From NCBI GenBank assembly GCA_002869925.2, contig NEWT02000009.1, positions 44,794 through 78,885 of the forward strand: DNA of 34,092 nt. The letters run 5' to 3'. The stretch comes from Nitrospira sp. CG24A. GTDB taxonomy: Bacteria > Nitrospirota > Nitrospiria > Nitrospirales > Nitrospiraceae. The notes beneath the pieces were generated by a model. That model was given only the letters and a program-made list of their open reading frames with translations. It was not told the origin of the DNA and ran no database searches. Both the position numbers and the translations under genes were made by a program. Shown here in pieces: positions 8,191-16,739 of the stretch; position 1 is the first letter of the stretch, and every line of letters starts with the position of its first letter.

Positions 8191-8486
8191 CTCTTCTTTA
8201 CAAGAATGAGGCGCAAGGACGCGTGCTCATACACCGATTCATCGTCACATAGATGTGACAATTATTTTGCGAGTGCGGGGATACCAATTCGCGATCAGAT
8301 GCTCAAGGACGAGCAATGCGCTCTGTGGAAGAACTACATTATTTAAAAAGACATGGTTGGCGGGAGAGCTGCAAATCGTACACAGCCTCCCGCCAAATAG
8401 AATCAAGCGAGGCAAGCATTAGAAAAACACTTCTTACCATCAAAACCTACCGCTACAAGCGCGGTCAAAACCGTTGCAAACGCGGA
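8191..8486. other. Intergenic region downstream of the hao operon
   Basis: No gene is supported. The first 150 bases appear to continue the duplicated segment (8277-8335 resembles 4020-4075). The rest carries the hao operon terminator at 8345-8396 and some AT-rich sequence. Confidence 0.5.
8345..8396 (-). terminator. Terminator of the hao operon
   Basis: On the minus strand, ttggcgggag (8396-8387) pairs perfectly with ctcccgccaa (8366-8357), a 10-bp stem around a 20-base loop that can pair further. Eight bases on is a run of five T (8349-8345). It lies about 90 bases after the cycB stop codon. Confidence 0.65.
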
Positions 8487-9074
8487 TCAATCCTTCTCTT
8501 TTTTCTCTTCCTTCAACACCATCTTCCCTTGTGCCAGACTGGCTTTGAGATCGTGCTCAGGAACCTTCTTATGGACAAGGTTCTGATGGCAGTCAATACA
8601 GGTTGCGCCCTCTGTTTCCATCTTCTTGTGCGCAGCCTTCGCCGATGCGCCCGGGGGCTTGGTATTCTTGTGGCAAGCCCGGCAGGTCATGCTGTCCCAG
8701 CCCTTCAGCTTCATGCGTGCCCTGTAGGCAGCCTCTGGCCTGAACTCGTTGAATTTCTCGATTGTAGAGTAGTCCTTGGTAAACTCATCGATCAAGAACG
8801 GCAGTCCATCCACCACGTGCGTCCACACCGCCAGATGGAAGTTGGACAATCCCTGAGGGACGTGGCAATCCTTGCACCCTGGATCTGCACCGAGTGCCCC
8901 CCAATGCGAGGATTTTTTTAGCTCCTCATACGGGTAGGTCTCTGAATGGCAGCTCACGCAGAACTCTGTCCTCGAGATCGCAGCTTCACCGCCGAATACC
9001 ACGGCGATCGATCCGACTGCGATCACTGCGCCAAGAATCAGAGCGCCGACTGATACCCCACCCCACTCTGTCAT
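8487..9074 (-). CDS. cycB: Tetrahaem membrane cytochrome c (c-m552-like), NapC/NrfH family
   Basis: This 195-residue quinone-interacting cytochrome of the NapC/NrfH family is the presumed step that hands hydroxylamine-derived electrons to the quinone pool. One N-terminal membrane anchor spans about residues 8-28. Four haem sites follow: CVSCH 39-43, CKDCH 67-71, CRACH 131-135 and CIDCH 159-163. The C-terminus is lysine-rich. Its ATG overlaps the cycA stop codon as TAATG, so translation is probably coupled. It is the last gene of haoA-haoB-cycA-cycB, the order known from ammonia oxidisers. Confidence 0.92.
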   Translation of the reverse strand: MTEWGGVSVGALILGAVIAVGSIAVVFGGEAAISRTEFCVSCHSETYPYEELKKSSHWGALGADPGCKDCHVPQGLSNFHLAVWTHVVDGLPFLIDEFTKDYSTIEKFNEFRPEAAYRARMKLKGWDSMTCRACHKNTKPPGASAKAAHKKMETEGATCIDCHQNLVHKKVPEHDLKASLAQGKMVLKEEKKEKD

Positions 9075-9793
9075 TACTCCTCCTTGCCTATCTCGGCCGG
9101 CTTGGCATCCTTTTGGAACTCTTCATGGAACTTCGGGGTAGGCGGACCATCGAACGTGCCCGCGAGTTTGAAGTGTTCATGCATGGCCTTGTTGTTGCGC
9201 ACCATCTTCTCAAAGTCGAACGTATATTTCTTGTCTACCGTGGGGGTGAACGGGGTATAGGGTTTCTTTGCTCCCTTCCACGGTGAGCCCTCATAGTTCA
9301 GGTGGCAGGCGCTGCACTTTTCAATGAACTCAAACTCTTGTCCGGCTTCCGCGAGAGACTCGCGCGGCGTGACTTTTTTTGACTTCTCATAAGCCTCGCC
9401 GGCCTTGCGATGAACTTTGCGATAGTCTGGACCTGCGCCATGGCAGGATTCGCACCCTACACCGATCAAGAACTTGTCCGGCTCTGAAATTTCATATCCG
9501 CCTTCTGAGCCGAATCCTGTCACGTGGCAACCAATACAATCCTTGTCTTTGGTGAAGTCTTTCTTAGGGTCAAGTTTCGCCTTGACCATGGCTTTGTTCT
9601 TTTCCTTGTCCCTGTCGGCTTTGAGTGAGTCGACCGCCTTGGCATGGGCAGTCTTGAGCCATGAGTCGGCTTCGCTCTTGTGGCAATTACTGCATTTCTT
9701 TCGCCCCTCAAATGGCGTCTCAGCAGAAGCGCTTCCGGCCATAGTTGCGAATACGACGACAGCTGCTAGGGCAAATACCATGGGATACTTCAC
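9074..9793 (-). CDS. cycA: Tetrahaem cytochrome c554
   Basis: This is a periplasmic tetrahaem electron carrier that takes electrons from HaoA. A signal peptide ends ASA before ETPF. Four haem sites follow in order: CSNCH, CIGCH, CESCH and CSACH. The last is near three quarters of the length and is followed by a charged tail. The GTG at 9793 is chosen because AAAGGAGG lies directly upstream (4 bases). The in-frame ATG at 9808 would place that ribosome binding site inside the gene and has none of its own. This gives 239 residues. It sits 120 bases after haoB and overlaps cycB. Confidence 0.92.
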   Translation of the reverse strand: MKYPMVFALAAVVVFATMAGSASAETPFEGRKKCSNCHKSEADSWLKTAHAKAVDSLKADRDKEKNKAMVKAKLDPKKDFTKDKDCIGCHVTGFGSEGGYEISEPDKFLIGVGCESCHGAGPDYRKVHRKAGEAYEKSKKVTPRESLAEAGQEFEFIEKCSACHLNYEGSPWKGAKKPYTPFTPTVDKKYTFDFEKMVRNNKAMHEHFKLAGTFDGPPTPKFHEEFQKDAKPAEIGKEE

Positions 9794-9913
9794 GGGGCCT
9801 CCTTTCATCAGAAAAACTATTCGTGGTCATGCTTGAAAATTGATTATGCATTACTCTATCGAGAATGTGCAAGATTTACAATAATGGTCCTTCCGCTTTC
9901 ACCACTCAACAAA

Positions 9914-10990
9914 TCAGGTGTTCGATGGCTGCGCAGACGGAATTTTATACACCCAATAGCCTCCCTCTTTATGGACCAGCTGGACGGCTTTGAATTCGAG
10001 AGGCGACGAGTTCGTCATGGGCAGCATCTGTGCAAGCAGCGTGTCCTTGCTCTTATCATCGGTCAGGAAGTAGGCGCGCGCGTTATCCTCCGAGAGTCCG
10101 TGCACCGTTTGAGAGGTGTAGTTGTTGTCCAACAGCCAACGCTTCACCATCGCGCTTAGTCCATGCACATCACCGCCCTTCAAGGGGAAGTCCTTGTAGG
10201 CGACACCGATGCGATCAGGGCGCATCAGCCCGAGTTTGTAGAGGTCCGAGACGTGAACCACGACATAGGCTTCTCGCCCGCCAGTCAGTTCACGCAGCAT
10301 CGCTACACCCTCCGTTGGCGCTGCCGACAACGCGTCAGCAAAGCGTTGGAATTTTCCCTTCTCTTCTGCGCTTGCCGTAGAGCCCCAGAACTCGCGTTCG
10401 TATTTCTCGATCGCCTCGATTCGCGGTCGCCAGAGCGACGGCGTGATAAGAGGTCCACTGAGATGGGAGGTGAACACCGTCTCTAACCCCGTCAATAGCT
10501 GAATCTGACGCGAAGTGTCCCACCAGGCAAGTATGGCAGCGTCTTTCGGCACATGCTTGGCAAGCGCTGGCGCCAACAGGGTCAGCTCGGAGAGCTTATT
10601 GTTGACGAAAACCACTGGTTCGCCGGTGTGATTTTCCCAGGCGAGCATAACGGGCTTTGTATTTCCGCGGCGGGCAAGATAGCCTACAGCTACCGGTTCG
10701 TCCACACCGTCTACGACAATCTCTTGCTTGCTGATGCCAAGGTCAGGCCACGCATTGAGTCCAAGCTTGCTGAACTTATCACTACCACCCTCTTCCACCA
10801 AGCGGTAGTGATACGGCGCTGGGCCTGGACTGAACCATAAAAACGCAAACCAACCCAGCATAAGTAGTCCTCCCGCCACTAGGACTATTCCTAGCGACGG
10901 GAGGACTCTACTGGTTGGTCGCGTCAGCGCTGCTTCCATCGTTTGCGCTGCGCCCGTTGTCACCGCTGGTTCTTCTTGCGTCTGCTCCAT
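9914..10990 (-). CDS. haoB: HaoB, membrane-anchored partner of hydroxylamine oxidoreductase
   Basis: This is the HaoB family protein encoded next to haoA in ammonia oxidisers; its molecular role is not settled. A polar N-terminus of about 28 residues precedes a single membrane segment (about residues 30-52, [20 protein letters not shown]). A periplasmic domain without haem motifs follows (for example [17 protein letters not shown] and [17 protein letters not shown]). The ATG at 10990 overlaps the haoA end by 31 bases. A second ATG at 10939 would avoid the overlap, and neither has a clear ribosome binding site. Expected length is therefore 341-358 residues. Confidence 0.88.
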   Translation of the reverse strand: MEQTQEEPAVTTGAAQTMEAALTRPTSRVLPSLGIVLVAGGLLMLGWFAFLWFSPGPAPYHYRLVEEGGSDKFSKLGLNAWPDLGISKQEIVVDGVDEPVAVGYLARRGNTKPVMLAWENHTGEPVVFVNNKLSELTLLAPALAKHVPKDAAILAWWDTSRQIQLLTGLETVFTSHLSGPLITPSLWRPRIEAIEKYEREFWGSTASAEEKGKFQRFADALSAAPTEGVAMLRELTGGREAYVVVHVSDLYKLGLMRPDRIGVAYKDFPLKGGDVHGLSAMVKRWLLDNNYTSQTVHGLSEDNARAYFLTDDKSKDTLLAQMLPMTNSSPLEFKAVQLVHKEGGYWVYKIPSAQPSNT

Positions 10991-12669
10991 CCGGCGAGTG
11001 CGAGGGTGCCGGTCAGCAACAATCCGCCGCCCACGCTGCCGAGTGTAATCTTCCCGTCCGTGCTATCGAAATCCAGCAGGCTACTGGTCTTGCTCTGCTC
11101 AAGCTTGGCCACCCGTTCCATCAGCATCAGCCTATCCTTGAGCTTGGTGTCCTCGTCCATGATTTCGACATAAGCTCGGTTCATCGCTGCCCAGCCGACA
11201 GTGTAGGTGTACCCTGGATATTGGTGCGCGAGACTGACGTGCAGTTGCACCAGATGGTCCTCAGCCATTTCGAAGAGCTTAAGCTCGATCGCTGTGGGGC
11301 TATTGCCCTTCGACCAGTAGATCTGCCAGAACTGTTCAAACTGGGCCTTAGCCGGTGCCGGAGGGGCAGGCCGGTTGTTTTTCTGACCCGTAAGGAGTCT
11401 CGCATCATACTGCTTACGGACGACGTTGTGCGCCTCATCGTATTTATCGAGTCCCGCAGAGGTGCCGTTGTCAATAAACTCCATGTATGCGCGCGCGAAG
11501 CGCTCAGAGTGACAGGTTGTGCAGGTTTTGACCCACGCATCCAGGCGCTTCTGGCCCCATTCGCCAAATACAGGTTCTCTAATGCCAGGCACGAAGGGAT
11601 AGTTCGCCCAGCGAACCTTACGCACCGTGTTGTGGGTGAATTTGCCCTGGTACTCCATATGACAGCTCTGGCAGGTAGGGAAGCGCTGCCCGCCCTTGAC
11701 TACTGCATCCTTCATCTGCACATTCCAATTCCATTGACCTTTAGAGGCCTGGTACCCCAGCCCATGCTGCGAACCGTTGTAGGCTTCCCAGTTATTGTGA
11801 TCGGCGCCGCTGTGGCAGGTGCCGCAGGCTTCAGGCTTGCGGGCGTTAGCTACTGAGAATTCGTGCCTGGTATGGCAGTTGTCGCACTTGTTCTGGTTGG
11901 TGTGGCACATGGTGCAGCCGTCAGCAATCTCGCGCTGCGACATTCCGGCGTAGATGTCCGTCTCGACGTTGGCCCTGTAATCCAGCGCGTGCGACGGGCG
12001 GCCCCTCGGCCACTGGTTCTTCGGCCATAAGATCGTGTCGCGCTCGGACTGCTGCTCAGCGAATTCTTGTAGATGGCAGTTGCCGCAGACATCAGCGGTG
12101 GGCATCTTGATGTCCTTGCGGTGGTCGGCCTTATTCTTGGCAAGGATGTCGACATGGCAGTCGATGCAGCCGACTTCCTTCAAGTTCTCTTTTGCACCGA
12201 GCTTGCCAAGCGAGCGCAGGTTCGCCTCGACATCCTCTAGCTTCGCCTTCTTGTAATAGGTGTCATCATTCGGCGTGAGCTTGCGAATCTTGTCCAGATT
12301 GGCATGCGTGCTTCTCTTCCACATTGCCACCCATCCTGGCGATTCATCAGTATGACACTTGACACATTGCTCGCGCGTCGCGATATCCTTGACCGATGTT
12401 GGTGGCGTGTAGAACGACATTGGGTCGAAATACTTGCTCATTGGGATCGGCTCCCAATACTGGCCGTACTGCCCTTTCCCCGCGCCCCTGCCTGGATCCA
12501 TGTAGCGCTTCGTCAACGCCTCATGCAACTGCTTGGGAGTGGCGGATCGATCAAGGTTCAGCGCCTCATAGGTTTCCTTAGGGACGCTGGGGAAGTCTGC
12601 CTGCGCTGTCCCAGCGAGCAAGACCCCGCTGAGGACTAGAGCGCACCTCACCCAAAGTTTGGACCTCAT
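10960..12669 (-). CDS. haoA: Octahaem hydroxylamine oxidoreductase
   Basis: This 569-residue enzyme oxidises hydroxylamine in the periplasm. A signal peptide ends AQA before DFPSV. Eight haem sites are at residues 102, 168, 195, 252, 262, 282, 333 and 383 (CXXCH each). The fourth, CTMCH at 252-256, is in the P460 position of the family. The tyrosine that cross-links to P460 in this family should be one of Y487/Y489 in [19 protein letters not shown]; the exact residue is inference. A membrane segment at about 541-562 and a basic tail SRRKKNQR anchor the C-terminus. The ATG at 12669 follows AAGGAGC by 8 bases, excluding an in-frame upstream ATG. It heads the hao operon, with its own promoter. 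Confidence 0.96.
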   Translation of the reverse strand: MRSKLWVRCALVLSGVLLAGTAQADFPSVPKETYEALNLDRSATPKQLHEALTKRYMDPGRGAGKGQYGQYWEPIPMSKYFDPMSFYTPPTSVKDIATREQCVKCHTDESPGWVAMWKRSTHANLDKIRKLTPNDDTYYKKAKLEDVEANLRSLGKLGAKENLKEVGCIDCHVDILAKNKADHRKDIKMPTADVCGNCHLQEFAEQQSERDTILWPKNQWPRGRPSHALDYRANVETDIYAGMSQREIADGCTMCHTNQNKCDNCHTRHEFSVANARKPEACGTCHSGADHNNWEAYNGSQHGLGYQASKGQWNWNVQMKDAVVKGGQRFPTCQSCHMEYQGKFTHNTVRKVRWANYPFVPGIREPVFGEWGQKRLDAWVKTCTTCHSERFARAYMEFIDNGTSAGLDKYDEAHNVVRKQYDARLLTGQKNNRPAPPAPAKAQFEQFWQIYWSKGNSPTAIELKLFEMAEDHLVQLHVSLAHQYPGYTYTVGWAAMNRAYVEIMDEDTKLKDRLMLMERVAKLEQSKTSSLLDFDSTDGKITLGSVGGGLLLTGTLALAGWSRRKKNQR

Positions 12670-12791
12670 AACTGAATGCTCCTTCGTTAAGTGTGCACCG
12701 CTACTCATTATGGTTGAGAAAAATTTTCCGACCTTGCGCTTACTTAATTGTGGTCATACTAACGATACATTAGTCCTACGCATGAGGCGCA

Positions 12792-12821
12792 TTTATATCT
12801 CTGAGTTCCCTCAGATGTCAA
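12792..12821 (-). promoter_or_regulatory. Promoter of the hao operon with palindromic spacer
   Basis: On the minus strand, TTGACA (12821-12816) is a perfect -35 and TATAAA (12797-12792) a good -10, 18 bases apart. The spacer contains a perfect inverted repeat, TCTGAG-GGAA-CTCAGA (12815-12800), starting directly after the -35 hexamer. Transcription would start near 12785, giving a leader of about 115 bases before haoA. The palindrome lies where an operator would affect polymerase binding; the regulator is unknown. Confidence 0.6.
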
Positions 12822-12967
12822 GAGGATTTGAGGAACATTATGTTTGATTCGTGAAAAATAAATTCATGTGCCAAAACGTGTAAAATAATTACCTTCATAC
12901 GCCATCTTGATGCTGTCGAAAAGAGTGCTCAGCATAATGGACAACGTCCCCATGAACCAAGCAGACA

Positions 12968-13423
12968 CTAAGGTCTTTCACGGTCGATAACAACGGTGAC
13001 TCCATCCGTTCCAGGCTTCACTGGTTGACTCATCCCCTCTAAGTCTCCACTTTGCGGCATAGCCTGGCCGGACTTCGACAGACGAGCCACAATCACCACC
13101 ATTGCGACGCTGGAGAGTGTTCTGGACGGCATCATGCTGTTCGAGTCATCGAGCCGGAACGTAAAGGGCAAGTCTTTCTTCGTCGCCCGCATGATCGCCA
13201 CCGGCATCGGCGGGCCATTCGTCTCACGGGCAAACACAAATAACGTGTCTGTTGCGGACCCCTTGCCGGCAAGGCTCGGCGCAATACTGACCGTGCCACT
13301 GATCGCAAGCGACTGCCCGATCGGTTTAACCGGCGCAGCCGGTTCCGCCTGTACTGATGCCGCGGCGGCGAGCACTATGCCGAAGGCGAGCAGACCGCAT
13401 CTCATCAAAAACTTGTCGGCCAT
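12968..13423 (-). CDS. Secreted single-domain copy of the CcmI/CycH C-terminal domain
   Basis: This 151-residue protein has a signal peptide (ASVQA before EPAAP), followed by one complete copy of the domain found three times at the end of CcmI next door. It shares the phrases SLAGKGSATDTLFVFARE, PPMPVAIMRATKKDLPFTF, LDDSNSMMPSR, ARLSKSGQAMPQSGDLEG and VVIDRERP. In CcmI/CycH proteins this periplasmic domain is thought to help hold apocytochrome c for haem attachment, so this may be a free periplasmic version. The ATG at 13423 follows AAAGGAGC by 7 bases; upstream in-frame codons are ignored. It lies between ccmI and haoA, about 300 bases from haoA. Confidence 0.85.
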   Translation of the reverse strand: MADKFLMRCGLLAFGIVLAAAASVQAEPAAPVKPIGQSLAISGTVSIAPSLAGKGSATDTLFVFARETNGPPMPVAIMRATKKDLPFTFRLDDSNSMMPSRTLSSVAMVVIVARLSKSGQAMPQSGDLEGMSQPVKPGTDGVTVVIDRERP

Positions 13424-13690
13424 GTGCAATGCTCCTTTGTTAGAACACGACGGTTTGAATGTGCGTGCTACATAGCATATCGCGCACATGTATCTCAGTC
13501 TGGATCAGAAAATGTCAAGAAAATTTGGATGGGCGCTTTGCCTCTGCTGACATTTCAGCACGCGAGCTCGACGCGATTTCCAGATGAGCCATCGGAGGAT
13601 ACGGGCGAGAAGGCTCTAACGACTCTATGAGAAGGGTCCGCTATTCTATTATTGTGTGGCTTAAAAACAGCCGCGTGGGGGCTTCCGGGA
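13424..13690. other. Intergenic region between ccmI and the single-domain gene
   Basis: No gene is supported here. On the minus strand a TTGACA at 13518-13513 begins CTTGACAT, as in the hao promoter, but the best -10 candidates (GATACA at 18 bases, TACATG at 20) are poor. A promoter for the small gene is possible but weakly supported. Confidence 0.35.
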
Positions 13691-15757
13691 CTACGGACGT
13701 TCGCGATCAATGACGATGGTGATTCCATCTACTCCGGACTTCACAGGCTGGCTCGTCCCCTCTAGGTCTCCGCTTTGTGGCATGGCCTGACCTGACTTCG
13801 ACAGACGGGCCACAATCACCACCTCTCCTGCGCCAGAGAGTTTCCTGGATGGCATGGGGCTGGTTGAGTCATCGAGCTGAAACGTAAACGGTAAATCTTT
13901 CCTCGTCGCCCGTACGATCGACACGGGCATGGGTGGGCCACTTGTCTCCCGTGCAAACACAAATAATGTGTCCGTGGGAGAGGCTTTACCTGTCAAGCCC
14001 GGCGCCATCGTTACCGTACCCCGGATCATACGTGGCTGCTTGGCTTGCATTGCCGGCTGGACCGACGCTGTCGATTCTGCATATGGTCTCTCACGATCGA
14101 TGACCACGGTGATTCCATCTACCCCGGATTGTATCGGCTGGCTCATGCCTTCCAAATCTCCACTTTGGGGCATCGCCTGGCCGGACTTTGAGAGACGCGC
14201 CACAATCACGACTGGCCCCGCACTGGAGAGTTTCCTGGACGGCATGGGGCTGGTTGAGTCATCAAGCTGAAATGTAAACGGCAAATCTTTCCTCGACGCC
14301 CGCACGATCGACACCGGCATGGGTGGGCCGCTCGTCTCGCGGGCAAACACAAATAATGTGTCCGTGGGAGAGGCTTTACCCGCCAAGTCCGGCGCCATTG
14401 TCACCGTGCCCCGGATCGTACGAGGCTGCTTGGCCTGCGTTGCCGGCTGAGCCGGCGCGGCCGCTTCTGCAAATGGTCGTTCACGATCGATGACTACGGT
14501 GATCCCATCCACTCCAGATTGTATCGGCTGGCTCGCCCCCTCTAAATCTCCATTTTGTGGCATCGCCTGGCCGGACCTTGAGAGACGCGCCACAATCACC
14601 ACCGGTCCTGCACTGGAAAGTTTCCTGGACGGCATGGGGCTCGTCGAGTCATCAAGCTTAAACGTAAACGGCAGATCTTTCCTTGTGGCCCGTACAATTG
14701 CCACTGGCATCGGTGGGCCATTCATCTCGCGCGCAAACACAAACAATGTATCCGAGGGAGATCCTTTGCCGGCCAAGCCCGGCGACATCGTCACCGTACC
14801 TTGGATCGTACGCGGCTGTCCGGATTGCCCTGCCGGCTTGACCGGTACCGACGCTTCCGCAAACGCAGGCATCGTCTTTTGACCACCGCCAAGCTGACTC
14901 TGCGCTTCGGCAATGGCCGCCATCAGCTGTTGCGTCATTTCTGGATCGATATCCGCAGGAAGGCTCGCTCGCGCCAGTTCCCAGTCCTTGGCCGCGCGAG
15001 CAAAATCTTTCCGGTTGAACGCCACGGTCCCTGACAGCATCAGCGCTTTCACATTGCGAGGATCAATCTTGAGCGCCTGCTGAATCAGAACTTCTGGCTT
15101 CCCTTCCAGCTTACGACCTTGGACGACACCCAACGTATCCGCATAGTCGGCAAGTAACTGTGGGTCGTCAGGAAGGAGTCCCACAGCTTTCTCGTAAATT
15201 TCCACGGCCTCCCCATAACGCCCCAATCCAACATACGAACGCGCGAGCAATCCCCACCCCACACCATCATTCGGGTTCTGTTCCATTTTCTGCTTGAGTC
15301 GCTCGACCAATCCTTCGAGCGCATCAGCAGACGGGTGCACATCGTCCGCCCCCCCCTGCGCAGACAACGAGCCAGCGGGTGGCTGCGTCATGGCGAGCGG
15401 ATTCCCAAGTTGCCAGTAGAGCGCCACACTGAAGATCGGCACGATAATGGCCAGGACGACCGCTACCGGGCGACTACTGACCTGCCGGGAGGCCGTTGCA
15501 GGCGTGGTCTCAGTCGTGCCTGTTTCTTCCAGAAGACGGCGTTCGAGCTCACGCCGTGCCTGCTGATACAATTCTTCTGTGAGCACCGCGTTTGACCGGT
15601 CCTGCTCGAGTTCTGCAAATTGCTGTCGGAAAATAGACAGGGTTTTTTCTTGTTCTCCAGCGGCAACCTTGGCTGTGCGCTTGACCAACGGCCATAGCAG
15701 AAGACCGAGGATGAGAAGCGTCATACCTGAAGCGATACACCAAAATAGGATGGTCAC
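13691..15757 (-). CDS. ccmI: CcmI/CycH with three tandem C-terminal domains
   Basis: This 688-residue protein is a cytochrome c maturation factor that binds apocytochrome and passes it to CcmFGH. There are two N-terminal membrane segments (about 1-24 and 100-118) with a charged coiled region between them. A TPR region follows (about 150-285, VERLKQKMEQNPNDGVGWGL onward). Three copies of the CycH C-terminal domain lie at about 299-428, 429-558 and 559-688, with an exact period of 130 residues (390 bases). The family norm is one copy, giving around 400 residues. The start is a GTG that overlaps the ccmH stop (GTGA), with AAGGAGC upstream. A fourth, free copy is encoded next. Confidence 0.92.
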   Translation of the reverse strand: MTILFWCIASGMTLLILGLLLWPLVKRTAKVAAGEQEKTLSIFRQQFAELEQDRSNAVLTEELYQQARRELERRLLEETGTTETTPATASRQVSSRPVAVVLAIIVPIFSVALYWQLGNPLAMTQPPAGSLSAQGGADDVHPSADALEGLVERLKQKMEQNPNDGVGWGLLARSYVGLGRYGEAVEIYEKAVGLLPDDPQLLADYADTLGVVQGRKLEGKPEVLIQQALKIDPRNVKALMLSGTVAFNRKDFARAAKDWELARASLPADIDPEMTQQLMAAIAEAQSQLGGGQKTMPAFAEASVPVKPAGQSGQPRTIQGTVTMSPGLAGKGSPSDTLFVFAREMNGPPMPVAIVRATRKDLPFTFKLDDSTSPMPSRKLSSAGPVVIVARLSRSGQAMPQNGDLEGASQPIQSGVDGITVVIDRERPFAEAAAPAQPATQAKQPRTIRGTVTMAPDLAGKASPTDTLFVFARETSGPPMPVSIVRASRKDLPFTFQLDDSTSPMPSRKLSSAGPVVIVARLSKSGQAMPQSGDLEGMSQPIQSGVDGITVVIDRERPYAESTASVQPAMQAKQPRMIRGTVTMAPGLTGKASPTDTLFVFARETSGPPMPVSIVRATRKDLPFTFQLDDSTSPMPSRKLSGAGEVVIVARLSKSGQAMPQSGDLEGTSQPVKSGVDGITIVIDRERP
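13694..14863. repeat. Three tandem 390-base in-gene repeats in ccmI
   Basis: The phrase gattccatct and its variant gatcccatcc recur at 13721, 14111 and 14501, giving a period of exactly 390 bases. The units are closely similar along their length and each encodes one CycH C-terminal domain. The boundary is approximate; a diverged fourth unit forms the separate gene at 12968-13423. Confidence 0.85.
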
Positions 15758-16215
15758 GGACGACGAGCTCCTTCGGAAAGTAGTTGCGTCACACGATTAT
15801 GCTCGGCTTCCGATATCGTCACATCGGTCACTTTCTTCTGTCTCCGACGCAGCGCAAATACTAATCCTATGGCGCCGGCTCCCAACAAGAGAAACGGCCC
15901 CACCCAGAGCAATGTCGTCGTGAGCTTCCAGGGGGGCCGGTATAGCACAAAGTCTCCGTACCGGGAGACCAGAAAATCGATGATCTCTTTGTCGGTCATA
16001 TCTTTGGCGATCATTTCCCGTACTTCGCGACGCAAATCTTCAGCCAACGGCGCGTTCGAATCGGCCAACGTCTGATTCTGACACACCAAACAACGCAGCT
16101 CGACGGCGAGCGCTTTCAATCGTGCCTCGGCCTGCGGGTTCGCCGCAAGCGGTGGGGCCTCATACGCCGCCGCAAAACAGGGAAAGAGCAGGAGGAGTAC
16201 CCAGAGCCATCTCAT
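15754..16215 (-). CDS. ccmH: CcmH, thiol oxidoreductase subunit of cytochrome c maturation
   Basis: This 153-residue protein reduces or holds the CXXCH thiols of apocytochrome c. A signal peptide is followed by the diagnostic LRCLVCQNQT motif with the redox pair C42/C45. The phrase SNAPLAEDLRREVREM follows, with one C-terminal membrane segment at about 101-123 (TTTLLWVGPFLLLGAGAIG) and a basic tail. It overlaps ccmG upstream and ccmI downstream by four bases each, so the three are translationally linked. Confidence 0.95.
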   Translation of the reverse strand: MRWLWVLLLLFPCFAAAYEAPPLAANPQAEARLKALAVELRCLVCQNQTLADSNAPLAEDLRREVREMIAKDMTDKEIIDFLVSRYGDFVLYRPPWKLTTTLLWVGPFLLLGAGAIGLVFALRRRQKKVTDVTISEAEHNRVTQLLSEGARRP

Positions 16216-16739
16216 TGCTGCTGAAGCTCCTTGACCAGGGGAAGAATTTTTGTTTTCAAGATGTCTTCGCGCAGCGGGCCGATTTGCTTGTAGCGAATGA
16301 CGCCCTGCTTATCGATGACGTAGGTTTCCGGCACACCGTAGACGCCATAATCAATACCGACTCGCCCTGGCGCATCCACGGCAACGATCTGATAGGGATT
16401 GCCCCAATCCTTCAACCACCCCAAGGCCTCGTTCCGTTGATCCTTATAATCCATGCCATAAATGGGCACCTCCCCTGATTCTGCCAGATGGATGAGCACC
16501 GGATGCTCGTCTTTACACCCCCCGCACCACGAGGCCCAGAAGTTGAGCAACCAGACCTGGCCCTTCAGGTCATTCGATGAAATGACTTTCCCTGGATCAT
16601 GAAGCTGTGGCAGTGAAAACTGAGGCGCCGCCTTTCCGACCAACGGAGATGGCAATTCACGCGGATTGAGCGTGAGCCCCACGGCCAGAAAGCCGACGAC
16701 AACAATGAAGAGCCCGAACGGGATGAGAAACCGGTTCAT
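16212..16739 (-). CDS. ccmG: CcmG/DsbE thioredoxin-like protein
   Basis: This is a 175-residue membrane-anchored periplasmic thioredoxin that keeps the haem-binding cysteines reduced. An N-terminal anchor spans about 5-23. The active site WASWCGGCK has C72 and C75, and the family's cis-proline phrase GVPETYVID occurs near residue 137. The ATG at 16739 overlaps the ccmF stop (ATGA); an upstream in-frame ATG at 16799 would fall deep in ccmF and is rejected. Confidence 0.95.
   Translation of the reverse strand: MNRFLIPFGLFIVVVGFLAVGLTLNPRELPSPLVGKAAPQFSLPQLHDPGKVISSNDLKGQVWLLNFWASWCGGCKDEHPVLIHLAESGEVPIYGMDYKDQRNEALGWLKDWGNPYQIVAVDAPGRVGIDYGVYGVPETYVIDKQGVIRYKQIGPLREDILKTKILPLVKELQQQ

Noticed and set aside
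10915-11856. Open frame of 313 codons on the plus strand opposite haoA
   Set aside because: It is complementary to the haem-binding region of haoA, whose eight CXXCH sites leave no doubt about the coding strand.
13694-14863. Regular 390-base repeats as a possible CRISPR or satellite array
   Set aside because: The repeats are in frame, have no spacers and encode a known protein domain.
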